Assembly: GCF_033807575.1 (NCBI RefSeq)
Contig: NC_084729.1
Coordinates: 2,666,001 to 2,730,000 of the forward strand
Source: Cydia pomonella
Taxonomy: Eukaryota; Arthropoda; Insecta; Lepidoptera; Tortricidae
Direction: 5' to 3'
Length of the DNA: 64,000 nucleotides
The notes under the pieces are model-generated. The model was not told the DNA's origin, made no database searches, and saw only the letters and a list, made by a program, of their open reading frames with translations. Shown in pieces: positions 55,068-64,000 of the stretch (its first letter is position 1; every line of letters starts with the position of its first letter). A program made the position numbers and the translations under genes.

Positions 55068-56048
55068 CAAAGAGAATTTGAAATATAGGTCCAAAGAAAG
55101 AAAATTTTGTAGCCACAGTAAATTTACTGCTATATTTAGATACATGATTAAAACTTTTAGAACGCCATTTGACTTTGATCCTCATTCTTTCACTGATATA
55201 TATTAAATTTGTTAAATGTCAAAAAGTAGCGCCATCTTACCCGGCATAACCCAAGGGTTGCGGCGCTATCGCTCGAAACGATGCCGAACGAACGAACCAA
55301 AGCCTTCGATCTATTAGATGGCGCCACTTTTTGATATTTAACAACTTCACTGTAGCTATGATATGTTGTTAAATTCATTTGTAAAGCATGCTGTGTATAC
55401 TTATGTTTCATTTATTTTTTGAATCAAGTTATCATAACATTAATACAGCTTACGCCAAAGCTTTACGTAGATTCATAACTTAAAAACTACTTGTTTATTA
55501 ACTAAAAACTAACTTACTTCTACGAATATCTATCTTGCATCCTTTCAAGCACTCCCTTTCACTCAGATATCAGCCTTCCTATCCCTGTCGCAAACAGATC
55601 ACACTCTGGTAGTGCCGTGAGTAAGGAGTTAGCGAGAGCAGTTGCGCGCAGTACGGGGGAGTGCAGGCGCAGACGAGTACGCGTGCGCAGTATGGTCAGT
55701 AGGGGCAGTCGCCTCCGTCTACTACAGTACGCATCAGGTACAGAAAGTTTTAGAAAATTTTTAGGGAGGCCAATACTGTCTATCTTACACCTCAAAACCT
55801 TACTATAAAGCATGCTAATCCTAGATTTCTACGTAGCTCTAGTGAATGTTCATGTTCACATGATATTGTACGATTTCTTTTAAGTTTACCCAATAAAGTA
55901 AAGTAAAGTAAACACGTATCAGTGAAAGGATACGGATCAAAGTCAAATGGCGTTCTAAAAGTTTTAATCTTGTATCGAAAGATGGCAGTAAATTTACTTT
56001 GGCTCCAAATTTTTTTTGACAATCCACTTCCTTTTCAAATTCTCTTTG
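55068..56048. repeat. Foldback element copy with 7-bp flanking repeats and an internal insertion
   Basis: The ends CAAAGAGAATTTGAAAT and AAATTCTCTTTG are inverted. CTCTAAC flanks both sides (55061-55067, 56049-56055). About 55349-55911 is inserted retroelement material ending in an (AAAGT)n tail (CAATAAAGTAAAGTAAAGTA); its minus frame contains LPECDLFATGIGRL. Confidence 0.75.
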
Positions 56049-56092
56049 CTCTAACTAACGTTTTGATAATATCGATAGGTACATGTCGATAT

Positions 56093-56098
56093 TTTATT
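56093..56098 (-). terminator. Poly(A) signal of the Glu/Lys-rich secreted protein gene
   Basis: AATAAA on the minus strand, 45 bases past the stop codon at 56143-56145. Confidence 0.6.
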
Positions 56099-56142
56099 TT
56101 GTCAATCACTTGTTTTTGCCTCGAATGGGTTTAAACACACCC

Positions 56143-59100
56143 CTATCTCCTTTTAAGAAACCAGTACTCGGATTGTCCTGAGTTACGCTTCTGTACGTAA
56201 ACGATTATCGGATCCTTTTTCTTTCTGCCCAAAGCTTCCACCATCTTCTGTCCATTATCGTCCAAATCTAAATACGTAACCTCAGGTCGTACTTCTTTGT
56301 CATTATTAATTAATTGTTCTTCTTCTTTGCCATCATTTTCTAGGTGTCTATTTTTATTCTTTAATTTTTCATCTTCTAGTTTATTAGCTTCTGCGTTAGC
56401 ACAGACCTGGTTTTCTTGTTTTACTATACCATTATTCTTTAAAATATTATCTTTTTTTTCACGGACTTCGGGTTTATTAACTGTTTCCTTTTCTTGTTCC
56501 GTGGTTATTTTTTCTGCTTCTTCATGAGCTTGCGAGTTTTTATTATTATTTTGTTCGGTTTTTTCACTCAAACGGTCTTGTTTTTTATCAGTATCAGATT
56601 TAATATCATTTTCGTGTACCTTTTTCAAATTATGATCTTGTTTCTCACTTGTATCAGATTCCTGTTCCTTTTTCAGTTCCGCTTCTTTTTCTCTCTCTAG
56701 CTTCGCCTTTTCTCTGTGATGATCAATCTCTTCTAGATCGTCGTCTACCAATTGACAGTCGTTGACAGAGAGCTGTAGCACTATCTCTTTCTCCTCCTCT
56801 TCCTCGACATGCTGCTCTATGGATAGCTTGAGGAGACGGATGTCGAAGTGTTCGTGCTCTATGGTCAAATTGTTGAGGAATTGTCCTAGTTTTTCGACTA
56901 TCTGGTCGATTTGTTGTTCTTTCTCTGGTGACATTTTGATGCAGTTTGGTCGTCGTGGTGGATCTGAAACTGTAATTTAACATTAAAAATATATGCCTAT
57001 AAGATTTGAGGACAATTTGCCTCAATTCCTCGTTGATCCTATCATTAGAGCTGGGTTTTAAAAAAATGGGACCAACTTGGAACTCGAAAAATTTCTTGGA
57101 ACTTTCAAACAATTATTTTTTTCTCGAATAGGTTCAGAAATGACAGAGTGTTAACTCTTGAGGCAACATAAGTACATACAAAAAGAGTACGGTCGAATTG
57201 ATAACCTCCTTCTTTTAAAGTCGGTGAAAAAATATTTATTTTTAACCTTTTAACCACCGTAGTCTGATGTATAAGACAATATCCAGCTCATTTCGCCGCA
57301 GTCTAATAAATCAGCAAAAACTTTGTGTTACTTCGTACCGGCGGCGACACAAGCACGCACGCAAAAATTATAAGTGGTTAAATGATATTATAACCAAAGT
57401 TTTATTTATTCACTTTTTTGTATCTTTTATTGACAGGATTTCTCAAATTGGAGTACAGAGATTGTTTTGTTCAGAATTCACGAAAAGTCTCAACGAGTTT
57501 TGTAAAAAATATATTGAATGGTTATAAATTTGGATCAAAAACTTTGGAGAAAACTTTTTCTGTGGTCATTAGAGAAGTAAACGATTTGGATATCCTTTTT
57601 AAATAAATAAATAAATATTAATGGACATTATAACACAAATTCTAAGGATTTTATCATACAAGGAGCAGAAGGTGCCTAATTGCCTTAAAGGATAAAGTAA
57701 TAATATTAGTCATGAAGTGTATCTTAGTTTATGATCTCAATAAGAAAGATGCATAATTTTTTTTTACAATATTTTATTACGTAACTCATAAGAATTAATA
57801 TCATTAAGAAAGAAGATTTTTTTAAAGCATTATGAGGTTTGAAGCTTGATTTTTTTTATAATTATAAGTAATCTTAACTCATACTACTAACTCATAATAC
57901 TTAATTGTTTTATAAGGCGGCAAAGTTGTTGTTTAACTGCTCGTGGTAATATTGGTACCGAGTATAGCGAGTGGTTCGCCAACTGGAATCTTGAGCGTTG
58001 CGAGGATATCAAGGCAGTTAAAAAGGGTGAAACAAACTTTGCCACCGAGTGAAACACAAAAATGTTCACCTCACCTCACCAACGCGAGGAAAATACTAAA
58101 TATGAAATACTAAAAAAGTCAAACCAAATAAAATCAACGTAATTAAAAAGTTATCATTCAAAATGACCATTTAAAAGTCAATTCTACCAGCTAACATAAG
58201 GAAACAACTAAAAATTTGCATGTTGCATTATCGGCACTGGTCTTCTCTGCATTTATCTCTACTAACAAAATATGGACCATGTTTGTCTGAAATAAATGCT
58301 TTTTTTTTTAATTTTTTTTTTTTTAAACAATTCACTCTATTTATTGACAATAACAATATACATAATGGATATATACAGATGATTACTATAACTTTATTTT
58401 TATTTTATTTTTATCGTAAAAATGCAACTTTCTCATTAGTTTTTGAACAATTAAGAGGGCCTTTACCAGTTCGTGTGGTGAAAAAGTTTTTGACCCATTT
58501 GAGGCTATTAATTAAAAGAAATATTAACAAGTAAAACACCTTGACTAGGGAGCGCCAGAGATAAACTTAGGATCTGAAACAAACAATATTAACGGTTAAT
58601 AAACAAAATATAAAATAAACCTGCCAAGTGCGAGTCGGGCTCGCGCACCGATGATTCCGTATAATTAGAGTAAAGAACCCCTAAATGTGTCGTTTCAAGA
58701 AAAAGTCTCACTTTGTCGCTTGCCATAAGGACGCTTTGACAGATTATTCGTATAAAGATGTAAACAAATCTCGTCCTTATGGGAAGCGACAAAGTGGGCC
58801 TTTGAGTAGGCTTCGACACAAATAAGTTCTTAAGAGGCGGTTAACACAAAATTCAAGTTTTTATAATTAATTTTACATTTTCTATTAATATATAGATGGT
58901 ATGATCGTATAGATGTGCTATACGCGTGCGCCCGTGAGGGACAGACAATATAGTATTATTGTTTAGTTCTGTTTTATAGATAAGTACGTTAGTTTTTCTT
59001 TATCACACTTGCTCGAAAAATCTTATTTCATGCAGGCCAAAGGCCTATATTATTCCCGTTGGAGTTATGGATTATAAAAAAAGCTATAACTAGTTAAATA

Positions 59101-59596
59101 AAAAAAGCTTTAAGTAGCTATCTTCGATGCCTAACCTATATCGCACCCAGTAGGGCTAAGATGGTCGGCTCTTTATCATTTGTCACCATGCCTGTCACGT
59201 TCTAACAAGTATGTAAGTGCGAAAGTGACGGGCATAGTGACAAGTGATAAAAATGGAACCATGATGCCGCCGCAGGCTGCCACCGCAGGCCATATTAATT
59301 GTTAAGACAAAAATGTCTAACCTGTCAAGAAATGACAAAATGGCGGACGAATGTTTGTTGTGTCACCGTTTTTAAGAATTATTTCGCTTAAAATTTAGTT
59401 TTTTCTTCACAAGTGTGATGAAAAACATTGTGTGTAACTTCGGGGGTAAAAATATTGCAAACTCGGGTCTTTAATTCCCTCGTTTCCAAAATTTCACTTA
59501 CCCCCGCGTTCCACAATGTACTTTAATGTATTATAGACAATATTTATTGTAACAAAGGATTTTTCTACTTACGGATAATAATAGTGCAAACTCCAT
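56143..59596 (-). CDS. Secreted Glu/Lys-rich protein, three exons
   Basis: I do not recognise a family. Exon 1 (59573-59596) encodes MEFALLLS and ends CC/GTAAGTAG in phase 0. Exon 2 (58540-58573, acceptor TTTGTTTCAG) encodes ILSLSLALPSQ and ends in phase 1 at a weak donor G/GTGTTTTA. Exon 3 (56143-56963, acceptor TTACAGTTTCAG) continues DPPRRPNCIKMSPEKEQQID to the stop. The product is 292 residues with a signal peptide cut near Leu-Pro-Ser-Gln. The first 80 mature residues look folded (two Cys; FDIRLLKLSIEQHVEEEE, VLQLSVNDCQLV). Then comes about 150 residues of Glu/Lys/Asn/Gln coiled or disordered sequence, and a conserved-looking end PIIVYVQKRNSGQSEYWFLK. The signal-exon plan equals that of the collagen-like gene. 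If exons 1-2 are wrong, a 263-residue start at 56934 remains. Confidence 0.65.
57000..58539 (-). other. Intron 2 of the Glu/Lys-rich gene, repeat-filled
   Basis: It holds a 5'-truncated SINE-A tail at about 57600-57650, the repeat block 57905-58100 shared with 53720-53990, and T-runs. The plus-strand ORFs 57267-57606 have no recognisable motif. Confidence 0.45.
58700..58805. mobile_element. Foldback MITE related to 46067-46206
   Basis: AGTCTCACTTTGTCGCTTGC and GCGACAAAGTGGGCCTTT arms, with ATTCGTATAAAGAT in the centre. It lies in intron 1 of the Glu/Lys-rich gene. Confidence 0.65.
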
Positions 59597-59634
59597 GTTG
59601 GAATATGAACCGACGCGACACATAGTTTCAGAAC

Positions 59635-59640
59635 AACTGA
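59635..59640 (-). promoter_or_regulatory. Initiator-like site of the Glu/Lys-rich gene
   Basis: TCAGTT, the arthropod initiator consensus, lies about 40 bases upstream of the ATG at 59596. No clear TATA box is seen 30 bases further upstream. Confidence 0.4.
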
Positions 59641-60347
59641 GTAAATTTCGCCCATAACGTACGTAGGCGTAGAAAATTGTATCAATATTGGTTTAGCTTT
59701 GTTTCTAATGCGTATTGTCGTAACCAGGCATTTGAGAGCCATGTGTCTTGCTTTGTTATTGAGAATATTTTTTGCTAACGAATTTATATGCGAAAATTAG
59801 CAACGTGAAAGAAGAAATTGAGTACCGGGAACCCGGTCGGCGGGTTCTCTGTTCGTAGTCGCTTTCCTCTACAAAGCGGGAAAACGCTGGAATCGGCTAC
59901 GAGCGTAGCGCTACGAAAACGTTGGTAGACCATTCTCAAAAATTCTGGAAAATTCCGTGAAAAAATTTCTGGAAACTAATGAAAAAAATTCTGGAAACTT
60001 TCTTAAGAATATTCTCATGAAAGTTATTGTAACTCAATGTTGTTAAGAGGGTAGTAGACCACGTATTCGTCCATAAAAAAAGAGAAAACGTTTTTCCACT
60101 TCTAAATATTTCCATTCTCCATGATTTTTAGTATGTTATTGACAAAATGAAAAGCGAGGTCAATAGGTTTTCCATTTTTTTCCAAATTTGCAATACGCCT
60201 TGAATATAGCTATTATGCTGATGCGATCGACATCAAAGTCAAAGTTTAGTGATTTGTTAAGATTTAGTTAGTGGAATCCGTTTACTCCCGAAATGGAAAT
60301 TTCGTAAAAAAAAGTGCCTAGCTAAGCTATTCTTCCCTCTAACTGGT
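59641..60347. other. Upstream intergenic region, no gene
   Basis: Mostly AT-rich, with a GC-richer patch at 59820-59920. The segment 59930-60010 contains repeated ATTCTGGAAA motifs. No gene. Confidence 0.35.
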
Positions 60348-60482
60348 GAAGGATTTGCCACACTGGATGCGTTCTGCGGTCTGCGGTCAGGTCAGGTCAA
60401 ATTGAAATGTATGCAATGACCTGACCGTGACCGCAGACCGCAGAACGCAAAATGCAGAACACAGTGTGGCAAATCCCTGACG
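60348..60482. mobile_element. Foldback MITE with GATTTGCCACACTG ends
   Basis: GATTTGCCACACTG, GCGTTCTGCGGTCTGCGGTC and AGGTCAGGTCA on the left are mirrored by TGACCTGACC, GACCGCAGACCGCAGAACGC and CAGTGTGGCAAATC on the right. Confidence 0.75.
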
Positions 60483-60629
60483 ATTGTTTCATTTACCTAA
60501 ATTTACGTCACTCATTGGGGTCTAGAGTTAGACCAAGCTATGTTTTGGCAGCTATTTTGATAGATCGTAATTTCCTAAAAGTTTGACGTTTACACTATCC
60601 GTTGATACATAAATATACACTAACTGGTG

Positions 60630-60800
60630 GACGTAACTGGTGACCGAAGAGCTTCCTCGCACAACGTATCAGTATTTCGATACGAGGAAATGCCGCCAGT
60701 ATCCTTGGTACAATGCCTCAAGGGCCTATTTTAGATTTAAGCTAGTTATAGTAATTATCTGTGTACCATTTGATTGTTATTGTAAATATTTCTAGCCAAT
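60630..60800 (+). mobile_element. Retroelement 3' end (family of 36970)
   Basis: GATACGAGGAAATGCCGCCA, CAATGCCTCAAGGGCCTATT and a TTGTAAATA ... AATAAA end match the other members. Confidence 0.6.
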
Positions 60801-60851
60801 AAATATACACTCGAATAATACGAACATATTATAACATTATATATCAACTTT

Positions 60852-61005
60852 TCTAATATTATAAAATAAATGCGATGATAACTTTGTGTGCATTTGTGTG
60901 TCTTTCTGTCTGTCTGTCTCTTGCCTCTTCAGGCTTAAACCGCTGAACCTTTGGAGATACTTTGAGGCCCGCAGAAGGACATAGGATAGATTTTTTTTAT
61001 TGACA
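60852..61005 (+). mobile_element. Helitron-like 5' end fragment
   Basis: TCTAATATTATAAAATAAAT followed by a GTCTGTCTGTCTC tract and TTCAGGCTTAAACCGCTGAA is a common start of lepidopteran Helitron derivatives. No coding part. Confidence 0.4.
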
Positions 61006-61072
61006 ATCATCATCATCATGCTCTACTCAACTCCGTGCTCGAGGCACACCCGGAGTGTGACTTGTTTGTGAG

Positions 61073-61810
61073 TAGGGTTGCCAGATCGAAAGGCGCTATT
61101 ATCGGGAAAAGATATCAATTTTTCGGGATTTTGGGACTGAAGTCGGGAAAAAAAAACGTTCAAATTATAGTAATTGTATTAATAACAACGATATTTTACA
61201 TTATTGGCACTACGTCAGCTGCTCTGCCCATAGACGTTTTTATATAAAAATAATATAAATTCTTTGAGATCTTGAACAAAAAAAAATGTCTTCTCATTAT
61301 CTACCTATACTATCATACTTATACTTATTAGGTATCAATAATCAACCAAATTTATGGAAATAATTTATTTCTTAGCTTGCCACATATATTTTATATTACT
61401 TTTGACCGATTTTACCATTTCTTGGCCTTTTTCGCTATTTAAGCTAGACTTGAAAGTCATGCAGTTTTCGTCAAAGTTGAGTCGAATCATTACTTCGGCT
61501 TTAATTAGATCTATTCCCATTCTATTTCTTTCTTTTGTGTAGAGGTAAGGCAAACGCGCTCCCGCCCCGCACCGCACCCCTCACCGCACAATCTCACGCC
61601 AGCTCGCCACGCGCGCCCCGCGCGCGCGCAGTCAGACGCCCTTGACGCGGGTCGCTCGCTCGTTCGCTCGGCGACAGTTCGGAACTTGAAATTATTGTTT
61701 TATTATAACGTGAAGGTGTTTTTCGGGACAGTCTTCACTTCGTCGGGAATCGGGAACACATGCTAAAAATCGGGAGAATCCCGCCAAATCCCGACCATCT
61801 GGCAACCCTA
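61073..61810 (-). mobile_element. hAT deletion derivative with perfect 8-bp target duplication
   Basis: The ends TAGGGTTGCCAGAT and ATCTGGCAACCCTA are inverted. TTTGTGAG flanks at 61065-61072 and 61811-61818. The minus-strand frame 61365-61577 keeps the C-terminus of a hAT-type transposase (RNRMGIDLIKAEVMIRLNF). A very GC-rich stretch (61555-61675) lies inside. It interrupts a LINE frame whose halves are HPECDLFVS and IGRLMTES. Confidence 0.82.
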
Positions 61811-61949
61811 TTTGTGAGTGCAATCGGACGACTGATGACTGAGAGTAAGAGAGTGATACAAATACAAATACAAATGTTTATTTCTTAGAATATGGTACAA
61901 AGATAGTCAATTCATAATAAGTGCATCATATTCTGCCTCTATCGGCGTA

Positions 61950-62570
61950 GAAATATTATAAACTAGCTGTGCCCGCGGCTCCGCCCGCGTGGTATTCGGT
62001 CTGTGTCAGTAACTGGGTCATTCACAGCAAATTTTTCTGCCTCTCTGCTGGAGGTGGAGCTTGAAGTAAAGTTGACAGATGGATACGCTAGAGGACTGTA
62101 GTCTAGATAAAATATTTTACAATTAGGTACCACTTAATAAAACTACACTCCAAAATCATTTCTTATTTTTTTTCAAATCCGTCCTTATTCAAATTTTTGA
62201 CGTGATTTAAACGACATACAGTAGTAGATGTATATCGGACAATACAGTTCCACTTTTGTATTTTTTTTACGTCCTTGACTGTACCTATCCAAATCATGTC
62301 CATGGAAAATATCATCCAAATCGGTGCTCCAGACCAATCAGACTAAGCATGAAAAGGTAAGAAATATACCCATAGAAATCCATACTTCCGAACACTATCG
62401 AATTTAGGTGTAATACCTATTAGTTAGAAGTAGGATTACAGGAAAGGAGAATACTCGTAGATATCAAAAACTTGAGGCCGAGTATTTACATTTTGTTTAC
62501 AGTTATGTTTATGTATGCACAACTAAATGTATATGTACATATAATTATATCTACAGTTACATACTAATAA
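61950..62570. other. Repeat-like sequence, no gene
   Basis: AACTAGCTGTGCCCGCGGCT and CCGCCCGCGTGG at 61962-61992 are a frequent lepidopteran repeat start. The remainder is AT-rich. Confidence 0.4.
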
Positions 62571-62617
62571 TTAGGTATGTAATAGTATATTTACATAACA
62601 TTGACATTTTACAATAT

Positions 62618-63061
62618 TTATTTGTACACCACATTGCGAGTCTCCCCGGCGGGCATCAACACGAATAGCTCCGTGCAGCTGGTAACGCGCGAGCACGTCA
62701 CGTAGAGCTGCCCGTGCGAGAAGCAGCCCGTGCACAGGTCCACGCCAGCGGCGCGCAGCGTCTGCCTCTGCGACTTGTTGATGTTCATGGCGAAGCAGGC
62801 GCTCACGGAGAACTGTAGGCGCTTGAAGTGGAACGGGAAATTGCTCAGGATGAGGGGGATGCGCGGGATGAACACGACTTCTGCGGCACCGCACTCCGTC
62901 AGGATCTGCACCTCAATGAGGTTACGCTGCAGCTGCACTACTTTTAGCTGGGTTCCGTTGCATAACTTCGGAAGCGACAAATTCCGAAAAAGCATGATTG
63001 TAACTCCAACTTTCGGGGTTAATGTGTGTGCTGGGAGTCCTGAAGCACTCAATGAGATAAG
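62618..63061 (-). mobile_element. Helitron helicase (Pif1-like) C-terminal fragment
   Basis: The minus frame reads LSASGLPAHTLTPKVGVTIM, LFRNLSLPKLCNGTQL, VFIPRIPLIL, FKRLQFSVSACFAMNINKSQ (helicase motif V region) and CFSHGQLYVTCSRVTSCTEL (motif VI region), ending NVVYK. This is the C-terminal half of the Rep-helicase of Helitrons. The rest is absent; the frame is cut at about 63061, next to a hairpin. Confidence 0.85.
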
Positions 63062-63062
63062 G

Positions 63063-63100
63063 AACTAAGGAACTCTACCACCCGGTAGAGTTCCTTAGTT
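63063..63100. repeat. Perfect 17-bp stem hairpin
   Basis: AACTAAGGAACTCTACC and GGTAGAGTTCCTTAGTT separated by four bases, directly abutting the truncated Helitron frame. It may be the scar or end of another element. Confidence 0.6.
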
Positions 63101-64000
63101 ATGTTGTGACATTGCCTTCATCCAAGACAGTGTTAATGGAATTATATACTGCATGTTCACCTTCGATTTCCGCCTGCTAATTTTTCTGCGTGAGCATGGA
63201 CCGTTCCTCTATGGGCGTGAGTATGGATCTCTCACAAACCCAAGAATGGCTCAGGTCTTCGTACACGCTACGAATGAGGTTTTCAATGGATGGAACGATC
63301 CTGCATAACGTCTCTGGTAGTTGTGGCTACGCCTAAAATCACGATCGTCGCTATAGTTTCGTAACGTCAATGCGTTGTGAGACTTTCGTGAAAGGTTCGC
63401 TTTTTTTCGGGAAGGCATTTTCAGTTTTTAGTTCTTATGGCATTTTAACGCGTATAAAATGCGAGTCCCAAATCGTTTGACATTTACACCGCAAACATCA
63501 GAGAATTATTTTTTTCATAGTACCCACCTTCGTAGCCATTATTAAGTGCTTAAAAGAGGCGATACGTATGAATATGGATACGATAAAATTACGATTAGGT
63601 ATAATTCATGACGGAGAAAATATTTTTTTAAATAATTATGCAGTTATACGCGTGTTGATATGTGTGTTGATTTTGCCACTACTTAATAATAATAATGTCA
63701 TTTTTAACCGACTTCAAGATTTCAAAAGGAGGAGAATCGAGGGAACTCTTCAAATATGAAAGTCATACCTACATATAATGATTTTTGTATTTTCTTTAAC
63801 AAATCTAGCATTTACATTTAAAAAAGTGACATTTGTTGAAGTGGAACTGCTGATGATGATCAGAATGGAACTCTTCAACGACACGTTTGGCGATTTGTCC
63901 TCTTCGCTGTGTTTGTTAAGTAAATTAGATTTTCAAGACAAATTTTTGTCTAGTTCGAGTTCTGACGATGGGGTCCATGAGGAATCGAGGGAACTCTTCA
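63101..64000. other. Intergenic, repeat pieces, no gene
   Basis: The segment 63695-63760 (TTAACCGACTTCAAGATTTC) is a common lepidopteran repeat. GAATCGAGGGAACTCTTCA occurs at about 63734 and again at the very end (63982). No gene is seen. Confidence 0.4.

Noticed and set aside
56297..56980. Plus-strand Ser/Phe-rich ORFs at 56.3-57.0 kb
   Set aside because: They are the complement of the Glu/Lys-rich coding exon.

Overview
The window looks like nuclear DNA of a moth or butterfly (Lepidoptera). The evidence is short GT-AG introns, an AT-rich background, and a dense load of repeats of lepidopteran type: tRNA-headed SINEs with the usual tail, 5'-truncated non-LTR elements with short microsatellite tails, foldback MITEs, hAT remnants and a Helitron helicase fragment. 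No bacterial-style gene organisation is present.

Layout. Bases 1-497 (+) are the 3' coding end of a sorting nexin 16 gene. About 0.5-16.2 kb is intergenic and almost entirely repeats, including a four-level nest (a LINE inside a MITE inside a hAT-like element inside a satellite array) at 7.6-10.5 kb and a decayed LINE at 11.9-14.55 kb. From 41.6 kb down to 16.3 kb on the minus strand lies the centrepiece: one gene of about 36 exons that I reconstructed from splice sites and phase. It has a TATA-box promoter, a two-exon signal peptide, about 12 Ser/Lys/Gln/Glu-rich exons (three of them copies of one another), 22 exons of an almost pure 6-residue Gly-Gly-Pro-Gly-Ala-Pro repeat, and a short C-terminus with a Cys-x-Cys pair. 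All internal introns after exon 2 are phase 1. I infer a secreted, collagen-like, silk-type structural protein of roughly 2,370 residues. Its array has been duplicated at several scales. It carries a perfect 801-bp tandem duplication that leaves one exon without an acceptor, a perfect 184-bp duplication that leaves one exon copy without a donor, and a 1-bp insertion that breaks the frame.

A THAP zinc-finger gene (34.9-36.1 kb, +, apparently frameshifted) sits antisense inside one intron of the big gene. From 41.7 to 56.0 kb there are again only repeats. At 56.1-59.6 kb (minus) is a second secreted-protein gene with the same signal-peptide exon plan (exon 1 phase 0, exon 2 beginning Ile-Leu-Ser and ending phase 1), then one long Glu/Lys-rich exon. 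It may be a distant relative or functional companion of the large gene. The last 4.5 kb holds a hAT deletion derivative with a perfect 8-bp target duplication and a Helitron helicase fragment.

The two secreted genes lie head-to-tail on the same strand about 15 kb apart, which suggests a cluster of secreted structural (possibly silk-gland) genes. That role is inference; no expression data were available.
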